Positions 23,893 to 31,139 of a DNA stretch of 32,515 nucleotides are shown here, piece after piece (within the stretch, counting starts at the first letter, position 1; each line of letters begins with the position of its first letter). The notes under the pieces are model-generated. The model worked only from the letters and a program-made list of their open reading frames with translations, did not search any database and was not told where the DNA came from. The position numbers and the translations under genes were made by a program. The DNA is from a virus: the IMG/VR virus record IMGVR_UViG_3300033149_002792, positions 1 to 32,515 of that record; one strand, given 5' to 3'.

Positions 23893-24696
23893 CTATCCTA
23901 CATAAATACTTGCCATTGAAACATCGTCAGAATATTTAATCCCTTCTTTATCACATCGTCGTTTAATAACATTCATTCGCCGTTTTACAAAATCACCTGT
24001 GTGATTTTTGAAGTTCATAAATTCTTTCGCTGTTTCAGTAAATTTTAATCCAGAAAATGTGTGTGTTCCATCTGAAAAAACAGATATATATGACCCAACT
24101 GGAACATCTAAACAAAATTCAAAATCATAATGTTCAACACTTCCAACCTTAATATCTAATTTTCCATCATCATTTTCATAATAATGATTTATATTAACTT
24201 TCCCAGGAAAATTCTCACGGTAACCCTCTTGTCTTTGTTTGTCGAGCCGATAAGACAGATAATATGGAGCACCACTTTCATATTCAATATCAATGATATG
24301 TAATTTATTATCAATGTCATAATACGAAAATGAACCATCACCATAAGCAAAGAGAGAAAAAGATTCTCTATCTTCATATCCAACTGCAAATAATAACGTA
24401 GCATCAAGTGCTGTATCTGCTATCCCGAGACTACGAATAGTCCTCTGAGCATTTGATATAATCATGCTACCTATGATATTCCAATAGTAATGAGGTTGAT
24501 ACGGATGTGTATACACAGCTTTAATAACAGATTCAGCCGTCTTCGCTAAAATTCGAGCACCAATATCTACATCCTTTGACGCCGAACAACCATCTGATAC
24601 AATAGCATAATGTAAATCATTATGTTTACCTGAAAGGGCATAATCTTCACATACATTATGACTATGCCCTATTAAGAAATGACTATCTGAATTCAT
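23893..24696 (-). CDS. PP2C-type protein phosphatase (TerY-P triad member)
   Basis: I use the ATG at 24696 (267 residues), which has GAAGGGTGA just before it and does not overlap the upstream gene. The PP2C metal-binding motifs are visible: E17-D18 in VCEDYAL, D35-G36 in AIVSDGCS, a further D in SVFSDGTHTF, and D257-D258 in SDDVSMASI close to the C-terminus. These would hold the two-metal centre that removes phosphate from Ser/Thr. Between them lies a non-standard insert rich in Tyr and Asp (about residues 120-190). The gene lies between small Cys-containing proteins in an operon with a VWA protein and a kinase, so the kinase or its substrates are likely targets. The family call is firm and the target is inferred. 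Confidence 0.82.
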   Translation of the reverse strand: MNSDSHFLIGHSHNVCEDYALSGKHNDLHYAIVSDGCSASKDVDIGARILAKTAESVIKAVYTHPYQPHYYWNIIGSMIISNAQRTIRSLGIADTALDATLLFAVGYEDRESFSLFAYGDGSFSYYDIDNKLHIIDIEYESGAPYYLSYRLDKQRQEGYRENFPGKVNINHYYENDDGKLDIKVGSVEHYDFEFCLDVPVGSYISVFSDGTHTFSGLKFTETAKEFMNFKNHTGDFVKRRMNVIKRRCDKEGIKYSDDVSMASIYVG

Positions 24697-24700
24697 ATAT

Positions 24701-25057
24701 TCACCCTTCGTTATTTGTACCATCCGTAGAATGTTTATATTCGCCCCATCCCTGATCAGGATCGGATTCTGATCTTTCTATTGGAATAGTACCATCAAAA
24801 CAATCTGTATGAATAGCAGCGATACCATTTGATTTATCTTTGCTAAATTCTAAATCACATACATCAGTCCAATCCATTTTCCATTCAATAGATTTCATAT
24901 TTTCATCAAATACTCTACCGTAACTATCATATTGTCCACTTAGTTTTTCAATGACCTTTCCCTCTTTTAACAGAAATAACTTAACATGTTCACCAGAAAA
25001 ACTATCAGAATTTACTGGGTCTCCACATATTTGGCACACATAACTAAAACATCCCAT
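24701..25057 (-). CDS. Cys-containing protein linked to VWA/phosphatase genes
   Basis: The 118-residue product starts MGCFSYVCQICGDPVNSDSF and carries a CxxC (C8, C11) with a GEH nearby. Two later cysteines (about C67 and C87) lie in VCDLEF and HTDCFDG, making a likely single zinc site. It continues LFLLKEGKVIEKLSGQYDSYGRVF, with further conserved-looking aromatic and acidic positions, and ends in a hydrophilic tail. I associate this pattern with uncharacterised bacterial proteins but cannot name the family. It sits between the VWA gene and the phosphatase gene with short spacers, so it is probably a fourth component of the triad. Confidence 0.6.
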   Translation of the reverse strand: MGCFSYVCQICGDPVNSDSFSGEHVKLFLLKEGKVIEKLSGQYDSYGRVFDENMKSIEWKMDWTDVCDLEFSKDKSNGIAAIHTDCFDGTIPIERSESDPDQGWGEYKHSTDGTNNEG

Positions 25058-25069
25058 TTTTTAACCTCC

Positions 25070-25807
25070 TTAAAATGACAATGATGTTGATTTTCCACCA
25101 CCACCAAGTGCCTGAGAAGTTGAACTTATACTTCTACTAATATAACCGGCAAGTTTGGCAAGTTTAGAAGCCGATACATCACCCATATCAATATATTCAT
25201 CAAGTTCAGCATCCTTTTTGAAGTCGTCAAGATATTGTTGAACATATGCTTCTCCATTCATACCAACAAGTACAACAGCAATAGATTCCAAATCCTCTGA
25301 TTGACGAACCTTTTCAAGAAGCGTCTTTATTTGTCCAGGCCCATATGTTGACGAATTATCATCACCATCAGTTATAACAAATATAATGGCATTAGAGAAA
25401 TAATCCTGTTTAGCCATAATCTTTGCATATTCGGCTGTCGCTTCAATAGCATGATATGCCGAATCAAACAAACGAGTTGAACCAGATGTTTTAATTAAGT
25501 TATCATAATCAACTAAATCAATCGTATTCAATAACTTAAATCCATGTTCTTCAGATTCCTGCTGATTAAATGATACTAATCTAATAAGAAGATTTTCCAC
25601 ACGACCACTTTTTTTACATGAATCTACTGATTCTTTAATCATCTTTTCAAGATCCCTGTCATAACCATATAGAGAAGACGAACGGTCTACGACAATTGTA
25701 ACCAATGTATATTCACTGGCTCCAAGTGAATCTAATTTCACCGCACTGAACTTATAATTCGAGCCGGATTTTATTTGTTCCTGAGTTTCATCCATTAATA
25801 AAGGCAT
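25070..25807 (-). CDS. VWA-domain protein, TerY-like
   Basis: The 245-residue protein is a single von Willebrand factor A domain with a complete MIDAS metal site. D41-x-S43-x-S45 lies in VVDRSSS, T111 in SGSTRLFD and D147 in VITDGDDN. The C-terminal part (about residues 205-245) ends in an Ser/Gly-rich tail around ISRSISSTSQALGGGG, a pattern I know from TerY-type proteins. In bacteria TerY is encoded with a PP2C phosphatase and a protein kinase (the TerY-P triad), and both lie downstream here in the same operon. It would act as a metal-dependent protein-binding hub whose partners are switched by phosphorylation. The domain call is firm and the triad role follows from context. Confidence 0.85.
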   Translation of the reverse strand: MPLLMDETQEQIKSGSNYKFSAVKLDSLGASEYTLVTIVVDRSSSLYGYDRDLEKMIKESVDSCKKSGRVENLLIRLVSFNQQESEEHGFKLLNTIDLVDYDNLIKTSGSTRLFDSAYHAIEATAEYAKIMAKQDYFSNAIIFVITDGDDNSSTYGPGQIKTLLEKVRQSEDLESIAVVLVGMNGEAYVQQYLDDFKKDAELDEYIDMGDVSASKLAKLAGYISRSISSTSQALGGGGKSTSLSF

Positions 25808-25819
25808 AACTTATCCTCC

Positions 25820-26050
25820 TCATTTAATTAATCCATGTTCTTTCATAAATAATTTTATCAAATATGAATATTCTGAATAATATTCTTCATTTACTTCATA
25901 TGTATCACCAACATACCGTTGTTTTCCATCATCACCCGTAATAATATTAATAACACCTACAATATGCGGTATCTGTGATTGTTGCGGATCGCGTGATGGA
26001 CTATTACATTTTATCGGAAGTCCCGGTACATAGTTAAGATAATCTGACAT
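25820..26050 (-). CDS. Small protein of unknown function upstream of VWA gene
   Basis: The 76-residue product begins MSDYLNYVPGLPIKCNSPSR, has a beta-prone centre with GVINIITGDDGKQRYVGDTY and ends in a Tyr-rich amphipathic helix (EEYYSEYSYLIKLFMKEHG). It has one cysteine and no membrane segment. It lies 12 bases before the VWA gene and 14 bases after the nicotinamidase-like gene, so it belongs to the operon. No family is recognised. Confidence 0.5.
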   Translation of the reverse strand: MSDYLNYVPGLPIKCNSPSRDPQQSQIPHIVGVINIITGDDGKQRYVGDTYEVNEEYYSEYSYLIKLFMKEHGLIK

Positions 26051-26064
26051 TGTTTATTCTCCAT

Positions 26065-26859
26065 TTATTTCAAAAAATCCGTAGATGTAGAAACCTGCAT
26101 TCCCTTAGCAACAGCATCCTTTACAAAATTTTCACCAAGATTTTCAAATCCAGTGACGTTGCTTGTCGTATCTTCCAACAAAACAAGTTTCTTAACATTT
26201 TCAGCACCAAAATTATCAATGATGTCGCCAACTGTGTTAGCCACACAATGACTCAATGCTTCACCTGTAATAGCAACCAAATCAGCATCCTGTAAAATAT
26301 CAATCAAACGACTGTTTAACATCGTTGAAGGATCAGCCTGATCAGGTACATCAGCTTGAACAGCAGAATAATGTTCAGTAAATACGTTGCTACCCTTTGT
26401 TACATAATCAACAATCGCAAATCTGTCACGTTCCCAATCAAGTAAAGAATCAGAAAGTTCAGGATAAATTGAATGACCCCAGGTACCAATTATACAATGT
26501 TCAGGCCAAATACACAATGGATAACGACCATTGGTTTCCAATTGTTTCACATAATCTAATGCACGAGCAGAGAATCCAGGATTCGTAGCTTGCCATGTTC
26601 CATTTTCTACATCTTGTAACGTTATGATTGTGAAAGGATTTGGATGTTTCCCAGCTGAATCTTTCCAGAAAACAGGGTGAGCAATATCAACGGTACGATG
26701 TGAATCAAGCGTAACGTGAATATCGTTTAATTTGTTTCCTACACGTTTAACCATTGTCGCTAAACGTTTCATATCATCATCAGCACCAGGAACAAATAAT
26801 GAACCTTGTGGATTACTAAAATCATTCTGTGGATCGATAATTAATAAATGTACATTCAT
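26065..26859 (-). CDS. pncA: Nicotinamidase-like hydrolase (isochorismatase fold)
   Basis: The start at 26859 is chosen for its strong AGGAGG site, giving 264 residues. The catalytic triad of nicotinamidases is seen as D9 (DPQNDF), K155 (VTKGSN) and C205 (GEALSHCVANT). The metal ligands are D52, H54 and H61 in TLDSHRTVDIAHPVFW, with H121 in WPEHC. The last two motifs are diagnostic for PncA rather than other isochorismatase-fold enzymes. It converts nicotinamide to nicotinic acid for NAD salvage. At 264 residues it is longer than typical bacterial PncA, mainly through insertions between residues 65-115 and 125-150. It lies just upstream of the VWA, phosphatase and kinase genes, and a NADAR gene lies 5 kb away. 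A gene-symbol transfer from PncA is reasonable but not tested. Confidence 0.85.
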   Translation of the reverse strand: MNVHLLIIDPQNDFSNPQGSLFVPGADDDMKRLATMVKRVGNKLNDIHVTLDSHRTVDIAHPVFWKDSAGKHPNPFTIITLQDVENGTWQATNPGFSARALDYVKQLETNGRYPLCIWPEHCIIGTWGHSIYPELSDSLLDWERDRFAIVDYVTKGSNVFTEHYSAVQADVPDQADPSTMLNSRLIDILQDADLVAITGEALSHCVANTVGDIIDNFGAENVKKLVLLEDTTSNVTGFENLGENFVKDAVAKGMQVSTSTDFLK

Positions 26860-26869
26860 AATACACCTC

Positions 26870-27352
26870 CTATTTTTTGTTTCTTGTTCGTAACGGTTTA
26901 TTCGTAAATTTATTTTTTTGCTTTTTCTTTTTTTCTTTTTTCGCCTTCTCAAAACGTTTGATTAACTTGGAATGTTTCTTTTCTTCGTGAATTTGTTTTT
27001 CTTCAAAGGACTTCTTCTTTGATTCTTTTTTTGGTGTCGACGGTAATGTGTCCTTCAAATCAGGCTGTTCTACTCCCTTATGATACACATTCCCTTCTTC
27101 ATCAACATATTCCTTCATAAACTGCCAACCACGTTGTTTAGGTGGATGTTTTTCTCGTTCAAGTCTCTTTCGCTCTAACATAAGTTGAATTGGAGGGTCA
27201 ACTCCTTTTAATACACACAACCAACAAATTCCACTAATGGCTTCTTCTGATATTTTAACTTCTTTAATTCCGCATTTCCTACAAAAAACATATTTATCTG
27301 TAGATTGACGGAATGATTTCTTTTTCTTAACTTCTATAATACCATTACTCAT
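26870..27352 (-). CDS. Zinc-ribbon protein with Lys-rich tail
   Basis: I choose the ATG at 27352 (160 residues, MSNGIIEVKK...), which has GGAGGAG six bases before it. The gene overlaps the upstream gene's stop by 8 bases. Residues about 24-49 hold a four-cysteine zinc ribbon (CRKCG and CWLC, 17 residues apart). The rest is very hydrophilic, with a Lys/Glu-rich coiled stretch in the C-terminal 60 residues that ends in a long basic tail (KKEKKKKQKNK). The design suggests nucleic-acid or ribosome binding. It precedes the nicotinamidase gene by 10 bases. No named family is recognised. Confidence 0.55.
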   Translation of the reverse strand: MSNGIIEVKKKKSFRQSTDKYVFCRKCGIKEVKISEEAISGICWLCVLKGVDPPIQLMLERKRLEREKHPPKQRGWQFMKEYVDEEGNVYHKGVEQPDLKDTLPSTPKKESKKKSFEEKQIHEEKKHSKLIKRFEKAKKEKKKKQKNKFTNKPLRTRNKK

Positions 27353-27692
27353 CTTCATCTCCTCCAAATTCATCAATCAATTCAGGTAATTCACCATCAG
27401 ATAATCCAGATAATCCATGTAATCCCCTCATATTAAATGTGTTTAATAAATCTGAAAAAAGATTATTATGAAAAACAGATTTTATAGGAATATCCTTATC
27501 TTCTGAATATGGAATATAGTTTTTCGATGTTCCTATTCGAACCAAATCATCGTCCAGCTTAAATACAGTATAAGAATTTTCTTTATTTTCTGAACGAAGT
27601 TCTAATAAGTAATCAGATTCTAATTCTTGTCGAGTTAATGCTTCTTGAAATACAACTACATCATCGTCTCGTAAAATTTCAAAAGTTGGCAT
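27345..27692 (-). CDS. Acidic protein of unknown function
   Basis: The 115-residue product is acidic, with an N-terminal beta-prone region (FEILRDDDVVVF), a central basic patch around GTSKNYIPYSEDK, and a Gly/Leu-rich then acidic C-terminus (MRGLHGLSGLSDGELPELIDEFGGDEDE). The ending overlaps the start of the zinc-ribbon gene, so translation is coupled, and its ATG follows directly on the stop of the small membrane protein (TAAATG). No family or function is recognised. Confidence 0.5.
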   Translation of the reverse strand: MPTFEILRDDDVVVFQEALTRQELESDYLLELRSENKENSYTVFKLDDDLVRIGTSKNYIPYSEDKDIPIKSVFHNNLFSDLLNTFNMRGLHGLSGLSDGELPELIDEFGGDEDE

Positions 27693-27860
27693 TTAATGTT
27701 CTCCTCTATCCACAAAATATGTTCGTTGTATTATTGTTTCTTCTTTTTCGACAGGATAATAAATTCTATATAATAACATAGCAACAGCAAATATCAATAT
27801 AGCCATTACTATTTTAAAAAATAAAGATTTAACATATAGAGATATTGTAACTTCTTTCAT
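27693..27860 (-). CDS. 55-residue single-span membrane protein
   Basis: The frame from ATG 27860 to TAA 27693 encodes MKEVTISLYVKSLFFKIVMA and continues to a total of 55 residues. A hydrophobic helix spans about residues 13-31, followed by RIYYPVEKEETII, so the C-terminus is probably outside or periplasmic-facing. AGGAAAG lies just before the ATG and its stop abuts the next gene's ATG, both signs of a real, coupled gene. It follows the terminator-like hairpin after the SPFH gene. The product is too short to assign, but a small membrane partner of the nearby SPFH protein is possible. Confidence 0.65.
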   Translation of the reverse strand: MKEVTISLYVKSLFFKIVMAILIFAVAMLLYRIYYPVEKEETIIQRTYFVDRGEH

Positions 27861-27874
27861 AACTTTCCTCATAA

Positions 27875-27904
27875 TAATAAAGGGAAGGGAATTTCACCCT
27901 CCCC
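27875..27904 (-). terminator. Terminator-like hairpin after SPFH gene
   Basis: GGGGAGGG and CCCTTCCC pair over 8 bp (one G-U) around a 7-base loop, and TTTATTATTAT follows on the minus strand. The T-run is interrupted, so termination may be partial and allow read-through into the downstream operon, for which no separate promoter is evident. Confidence 0.6.
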
Positions 27905-27919
27905 ACGAATTAATATCTT

Positions 27920-29125
27920 CTACTTTTTAATGATTTCTTTCATCATTTGAATCATTAACGCATTTTCAATTCCAGACCCACCTTTACCATCAGAACCACC
28001 AGTCATAACAATTTGAGGTCCAACCCACTTAGACATATGTTGAGCCACACCAATGTCGCGTTCTACATCTTTTTCAATTTGAAACTTTGCACGAGCAGAC
28101 AATCCATCAGCAATAAGCAATTCTTGTTTCACACCTTGAGCAATGGAAATCTTCTTTTTCTTTGCTTCAAGAGCTTCCTTTGCACCAAACTGCGCAACTT
28201 CAAATTTTTCGCGAGCTTTAGTCGTAGCCTTAACAAGTTCAACTTCCTTTTCGTATTTAGCAGTAGCTACATTCGCCTTACCTTTTTCTTCGGCTGTAAT
28301 AGCATCCTGTTTCGCACGAATAGCTTCTTGTTTAGCTAATTCAGTCTTCATCGCTTCGTCTTTACGAGCTGCAATCATTTCATCAACTTTAGGATCAAAT
28401 TGAGGTTTGCTGATTACACATTCCTTAACTTCACAACCAAGTTCAGCAAAACGATTTTGCATCCGCATTGGTTTTCCAGCTAAAGGAAGACCATTAACAT
28501 CAAGTTTATCGCTGTCCATTGGATGATATACCACAGCAGTAATTTTTTGTTCCTCAGTATCACCTGTGCTACGAGTAACTATAACTTTATCACTTTTCGT
28601 AACATAAATTCCATTACGCAATTGATCTTCAATAGCTTGCTGGAATAAAGCTAATGTAGTATAAGCATCTTGTGCAGAACGTAAGTTAGCAGATAATTTA
28701 ATAGCATTTTCTACAATAGGAACAACTCCTGACCTGATGAAATGGTCATAACCGCCAGAAAATTCTTTCTTTAAGTTTTTAATTTGTTCCACTGTTCGAG
28801 GTAATTGAACACGAACTAAAGCACTAATATCAGCCATAGAACCATCATTAAAAATAACCCTCACAGCAGGTAAATCTGCTGAACCTTCACCTTCTTGATC
28901 TCCAATACCAATAGTAGCCACTTCTTTGTAAATAAAAATATCCCCGAACCATTGTCCATACATTCCAGGTAAAATTCTTACAGTCATGTCACCTGTAAAA
29001 GCCGCTTGTTTAATCCGGAAAAACCCTGCATCATTTGTTTCAGCCAACCGGCCGAATAAAACAGCAACTATAACAATTGCTATTCCAATAAAAACTAATC
29101 CAATTTTGGATTTACTGATCTTCAT
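27920..29125 (-). CDS. SPFH/Band 7 (prohibitin-like) membrane protein
   Basis: The 401-residue protein begins with a membrane helix (about residues 9-25, GLVFIGIAIVIVAVLFG). An SPFH/Band 7 domain (about 30-240) follows: the usual opening GFFRIKQAAFTGDMTVRILPG, a strand-rich core with DGSMADISALVRVQL, and helices around 115-170. A long Ala/Lys/Glu-rich coiled coil (about 255-335) and a Gly/Ser-rich linker come next, then a hydrophobic end (IENALMIQMMKEI). These proteins form membrane rings or cages, such as HflKC around the protease FtsH. Phage examples are known but their roles are open. A GGGAGG site precedes the start; small membrane-protein genes lie on both sides. Confidence 0.82.
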   Translation of the reverse strand: MKISKSKIGLVFIGIAIVIVAVLFGRLAETNDAGFFRIKQAAFTGDMTVRILPGMYGQWFGDIFIYKEVATIGIGDQEGEGSADLPAVRVIFNDGSMADISALVRVQLPRTVEQIKNLKKEFSGGYDHFIRSGVVPIVENAIKLSANLRSAQDAYTTLALFQQAIEDQLRNGIYVTKSDKVIVTRSTGDTEEQKITAVVYHPMDSDKLDVNGLPLAGKPMRMQNRFAELGCEVKECVISKPQFDPKVDEMIAARKDEAMKTELAKQEAIRAKQDAITAEEKGKANVATAKYEKEVELVKATTKAREKFEVAQFGAKEALEAKKKKISIAQGVKQELLIADGLSARAKFQIEKDVERDIGVAQHMSKWVGPQIVMTGGSDGKGGSGIENALMIQMMKEIIKK

Positions 29126-29160
29126 AAAAAGACCTCCCTTTTTGTTTAATGAATAATTAA

Positions 29161-29373
29161 TTAACTATTTTCAAATTTCTTTATATTCCCTTTCTGTTTT
29201 TTAAGTTTATCAACATTAACCTTTTTAACTTTGTCATCTAATTCACCAATTTCTTTAGCATCGTTTATCTTTTCTTCGATTTCTGCCTGCCTAATATCAT
29301 ACCATTTCATGATATAATAATACGCTAAACCCAGACAAACCAACAATACCATAAAGCCTGAAAATGAATACAT
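29161..29373 (-). CDS. Small membrane protein upstream of SPFH gene
   Basis: The 70-residue product has an N-terminal hydrophobic helix (about residues 4-22, FSGFMVLLVCLGLAYYYIM) followed by a charged helix to the end (Lys/Glu-rich, with KKVNVDKLKKQKG). It therefore looks like a single-span protein with a cytoplasmic tail. It lies 35 bases upstream of the SPFH gene and has its own ribosome site (AGGAGGAC). A small partner of the SPFH protein is plausible; no family is recognised. Confidence 0.55.
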   Translation of the reverse strand: MYSFSGFMVLLVCLGLAYYYIMKWYDIRQAEIEEKINDAKEIGELDDKVKKVNVDKLKKQKGNIKKFENS

Positions 29374-29389
29374 AGCCTTGTCCTCCTAT

Positions 29390-29938
29390 TTATTTGTTCG
29401 TTATTTCTTCATATGTTATCCAACCATAAAAACCTTTATATGTAATGATAGAAAAATGTTTGATTTTAGTAATACAGAATAAGAATAACTTATTTAAGTT
29501 TGTTACCACCTTTAGAATTTGTACACTACGATTAACAGTTTTAACGTTTCTAAGTTCATTTTGTTCCATATTGGATTGTTTAGATTGTCGTGCTTGAATT
29601 TCGTTCCGTATTGTACGCAAACGATAATCTTCTATGTCTGGACGACCTGAATAATTAGTTCCAGTATGCATAGTTGAACCAAATGCCTGTGAACCATATT
29701 CTATATTAATTTGGTGAACAGGATTATCGTTCAATGACGCTGTTGGTTGTGAATTGATTGAACTGAGTGGATCTGGTTCATCTATTGGTTGATCATCCAT
29801 AAATCTTGATATGATAGGAGGAGTATATTCTGGAGTAGATGCACCTGTAGGACGTGCTGCAGCAGTTTTAATCTGCTCAGACATCTTATCAAATGCATCT
29901 TTAATTTCTTGTTCGCTAAGTCCGTGTTTTGTTTCCAT
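29390..29938 (-). CDS. Unknown protein with hydrophobic C-terminal region
   Basis: The 182-residue product starts with a helical segment (about residues 7-30), then a Pro/Ser/Thr-rich hydrophilic stretch. A helical RLRTIRNEIQARQ segment (about 107-120) and a fairly hydrophobic, Ile/Phe/Tyr-rich end (about 140-180) follow. That end does not form a clean transmembrane helix. It lies between the DUF4375-like gene and the small membrane protein, within the same presumed operon. No family or function is recognised. Confidence 0.5.
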   Translation of the reverse strand: METKHGLSEQEIKDAFDKMSEQIKTAAARPTGASTPEYTPPIISRFMDDQPIDEPDPLSSINSQPTASLNDNPVHQINIEYGSQAFGSTMHTGTNYSGRPDIEDYRLRTIRNEIQARQSKQSNMEQNELRNVKTVNRSVQILKVVTNLNKLFLFCITKIKHFSIITYKGFYGWITYEEITNK

Positions 29939-29961
29939 AAATGACCCTCATATTTTTAATA

Positions 29962-30609
29962 TCATTTTCCAAACACCGTTTTTTCTACAAACAATTCAAA
30001 CCAATCTTCCCATTTGTCAGACACTTCATAATAACGAGTGTCAAGCTTATTCCAATCATCTGGATTCGTAGGATGATTAAAGTCAGGATTTTCATATTCT
30101 ATTTCACCACCATCACAATCAGGACATTCTTCTTCCTCTTCATCAATACTATTTATAGTTCCTCTACCACCACATTCTGAACAATGGTCGTAACAATATT
30201 GTTCTTCATCCAATTGGACATTAAAATCAATCATAATATTAAAAACAGCAACGGTTAATTCGTCCATTGTATTCAATTCAAATTTTTCCATCAATTCCAT
30301 CATCTCATTATGTAAATGAATATCTTCTGAATGGAGGTTAAACATTCCACCACCACTTGTAGCATACCCATTATCAAAATATTGAAGATGTCCACCGTTA
30401 CAAACTTGTTGATTGTATTTACCAATCAAAATAGCCATAGTAGCGAAATCACCATAATTTTTATTCATCCATTTAAGCATATCATCATATGACCACTTTT
30501 GATGATTTACCCATTCATCGTAACCTATGTCGAGAATAGATTGCCATATCCCGTCTTCTGATACACCGTTTTCATTGATTTTATTTCTAAGTTCCATAAC
30601 CTTTGTCAT
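29962..30609 (-). CDS. DUF4375/DMP19-like protein with DnaJ-type zinc finger
   Basis: I start at the ATG at 30609 (215 residues), which has TTGGAG before it; upstream codons belong to the leader of the promoter at 30652-30680. The first 110 residues are helical and contain QQVCNGGHLQYFDNG (about residues 67-81), the hallmark of the DMP19/DUF4375 group. DMP19 itself has been described as a DNA mimic. Two CxxC pairs of DnaJ type follow, CSECGGRG (about 142-149) and CPDCDGGE (about 160-167), joined by an acidic linker. The C-terminus is acidic and Trp-rich. The combination suggests a protein-binding or DNA-mimic role. The domain match is by motif only. Confidence 0.6.
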   Translation of the reverse strand: MTKVMELRNKINENGVSEDGIWQSILDIGYDEWVNHQKWSYDDMLKWMNKNYGDFATMAILIGKYNQQVCNGGHLQYFDNGYATSGGGMFNLHSEDIHLHNEMMELMEKFELNTMDELTVAVFNIMIDFNVQLDEEQYCYDHCSECGGRGTINSIDEEEEECPDCDGGEIEYENPDFNHPTNPDDWNKLDTRYYEVSDKWEDWFELFVEKTVFGK

Positions 30610-30651
30610 TATATGCTCCAAAAAGTTTAGTTTTATCCTTAACTCACAGGC

Positions 30652-30680
30652 AATATACAACATTTTTTATATGAAGTCAA
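30652..30680 (-). promoter_or_regulatory. Sigma70-type promoter TTGACT-17-TATATT
   Basis: TTGACT (30680-30675) and TATATT (30657-30652) are separated by 17 bases on the minus strand. It lies between the SufU stop and the DUF4375-like gene, about 43 bases before that gene's ATG, and would drive the operon through the SPFH gene. Confidence 0.8.
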
Positions 30681-30689
30681 CTTTATTTT

Positions 30690-31139
30690 TTAGATAGTTG
30701 TTTTATTTTTGTCGTTGAAAGCGTTAAGCATTGTGTGCCAAGCCAAAGAAGCACATTTCACACGCACCGGAAATTCTGCGACTCCGGTAAAGGCAGCAAT
30801 TTTACCCACGTTATCGAAAGTTTCCTCTGTACCCGCTTCACCTGTAACAATTTTACGGAATACAGCAAAATACTCTTCTGCTTGTTCCAGGGTTTTCCCT
30901 TTTATTGTAGTCGTCATCACTGAAGCAGACGCCTTTGAGATAGCACAACCCGATCCCTCAAATCCCACTTCTTTAATAATGTTATCTTCGATGTTAAGAT
31001 AAATCGTATACTGATCTCCACAGAGTGGATTTATACCTTCCATCGTGTGAGTAGCATTTTCAAGTTTACCAAAATTTCTGGGAGAACGATTGTGTTCTAA
31101 AATAATTTCCTGATATAGTTCTTTAAATTCTTGGTTCAT
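30690..31139 (-). CDS. sufU: Fe-S cluster scaffold protein SufU
   Basis: The 149-residue product is a near-textbook SufU. It opens LYQEIILEHNRSPRNFGKLE, with metal-site residues C40 and D42 (INPLCGD), C65 (GSGCAISKASAS) and C129 (RVKCASLAW), and has the GVAEFPVR insertion before the last cysteine that separates SufU from IscU. SufU accepts sulfur from the desulfurase SufS in Gram-positive and other bacteria. No sufS is nearby, so it would work with the host enzyme. A hand count of 30721-31020 gives 128 G+C in 300 (43%), against roughly 30% in flanking genes, a sign of fairly recent acquisition. It overlaps the HNH gene by 4 bases and has a promoter inside that gene at 31202-31230. Confidence 0.93.
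   Translation of the reverse strand: MNQEFKELYQEIILEHNRSPRNFGKLENATHTMEGINPLCGDQYTIYLNIEDNIIKEVGFEGSGCAISKASASVMTTTIKGKTLEQAEEYFAVFRKIVTGEAGTEETFDNVGKIAAFTGVAEFPVRVKCASLAWHTMLNAFNDKNKTTI

Noticed and set aside
26860-26952. Lys-rich N-terminal extension of the nicotinamidase-like gene
   Set aside because: It overlaps the end of the zinc-ribbon gene and lacks the Asp-containing start strand. The ATG at 26859 has AGGAGG and begins the family fold.
30610-30663. 18-residue N-terminal extension of the DUF4375-like gene
   Set aside because: It overlaps the -10 region of the promoter at 30652-30680, so it would not be transcribed from there. TTGGAG marks the ATG at 30609.
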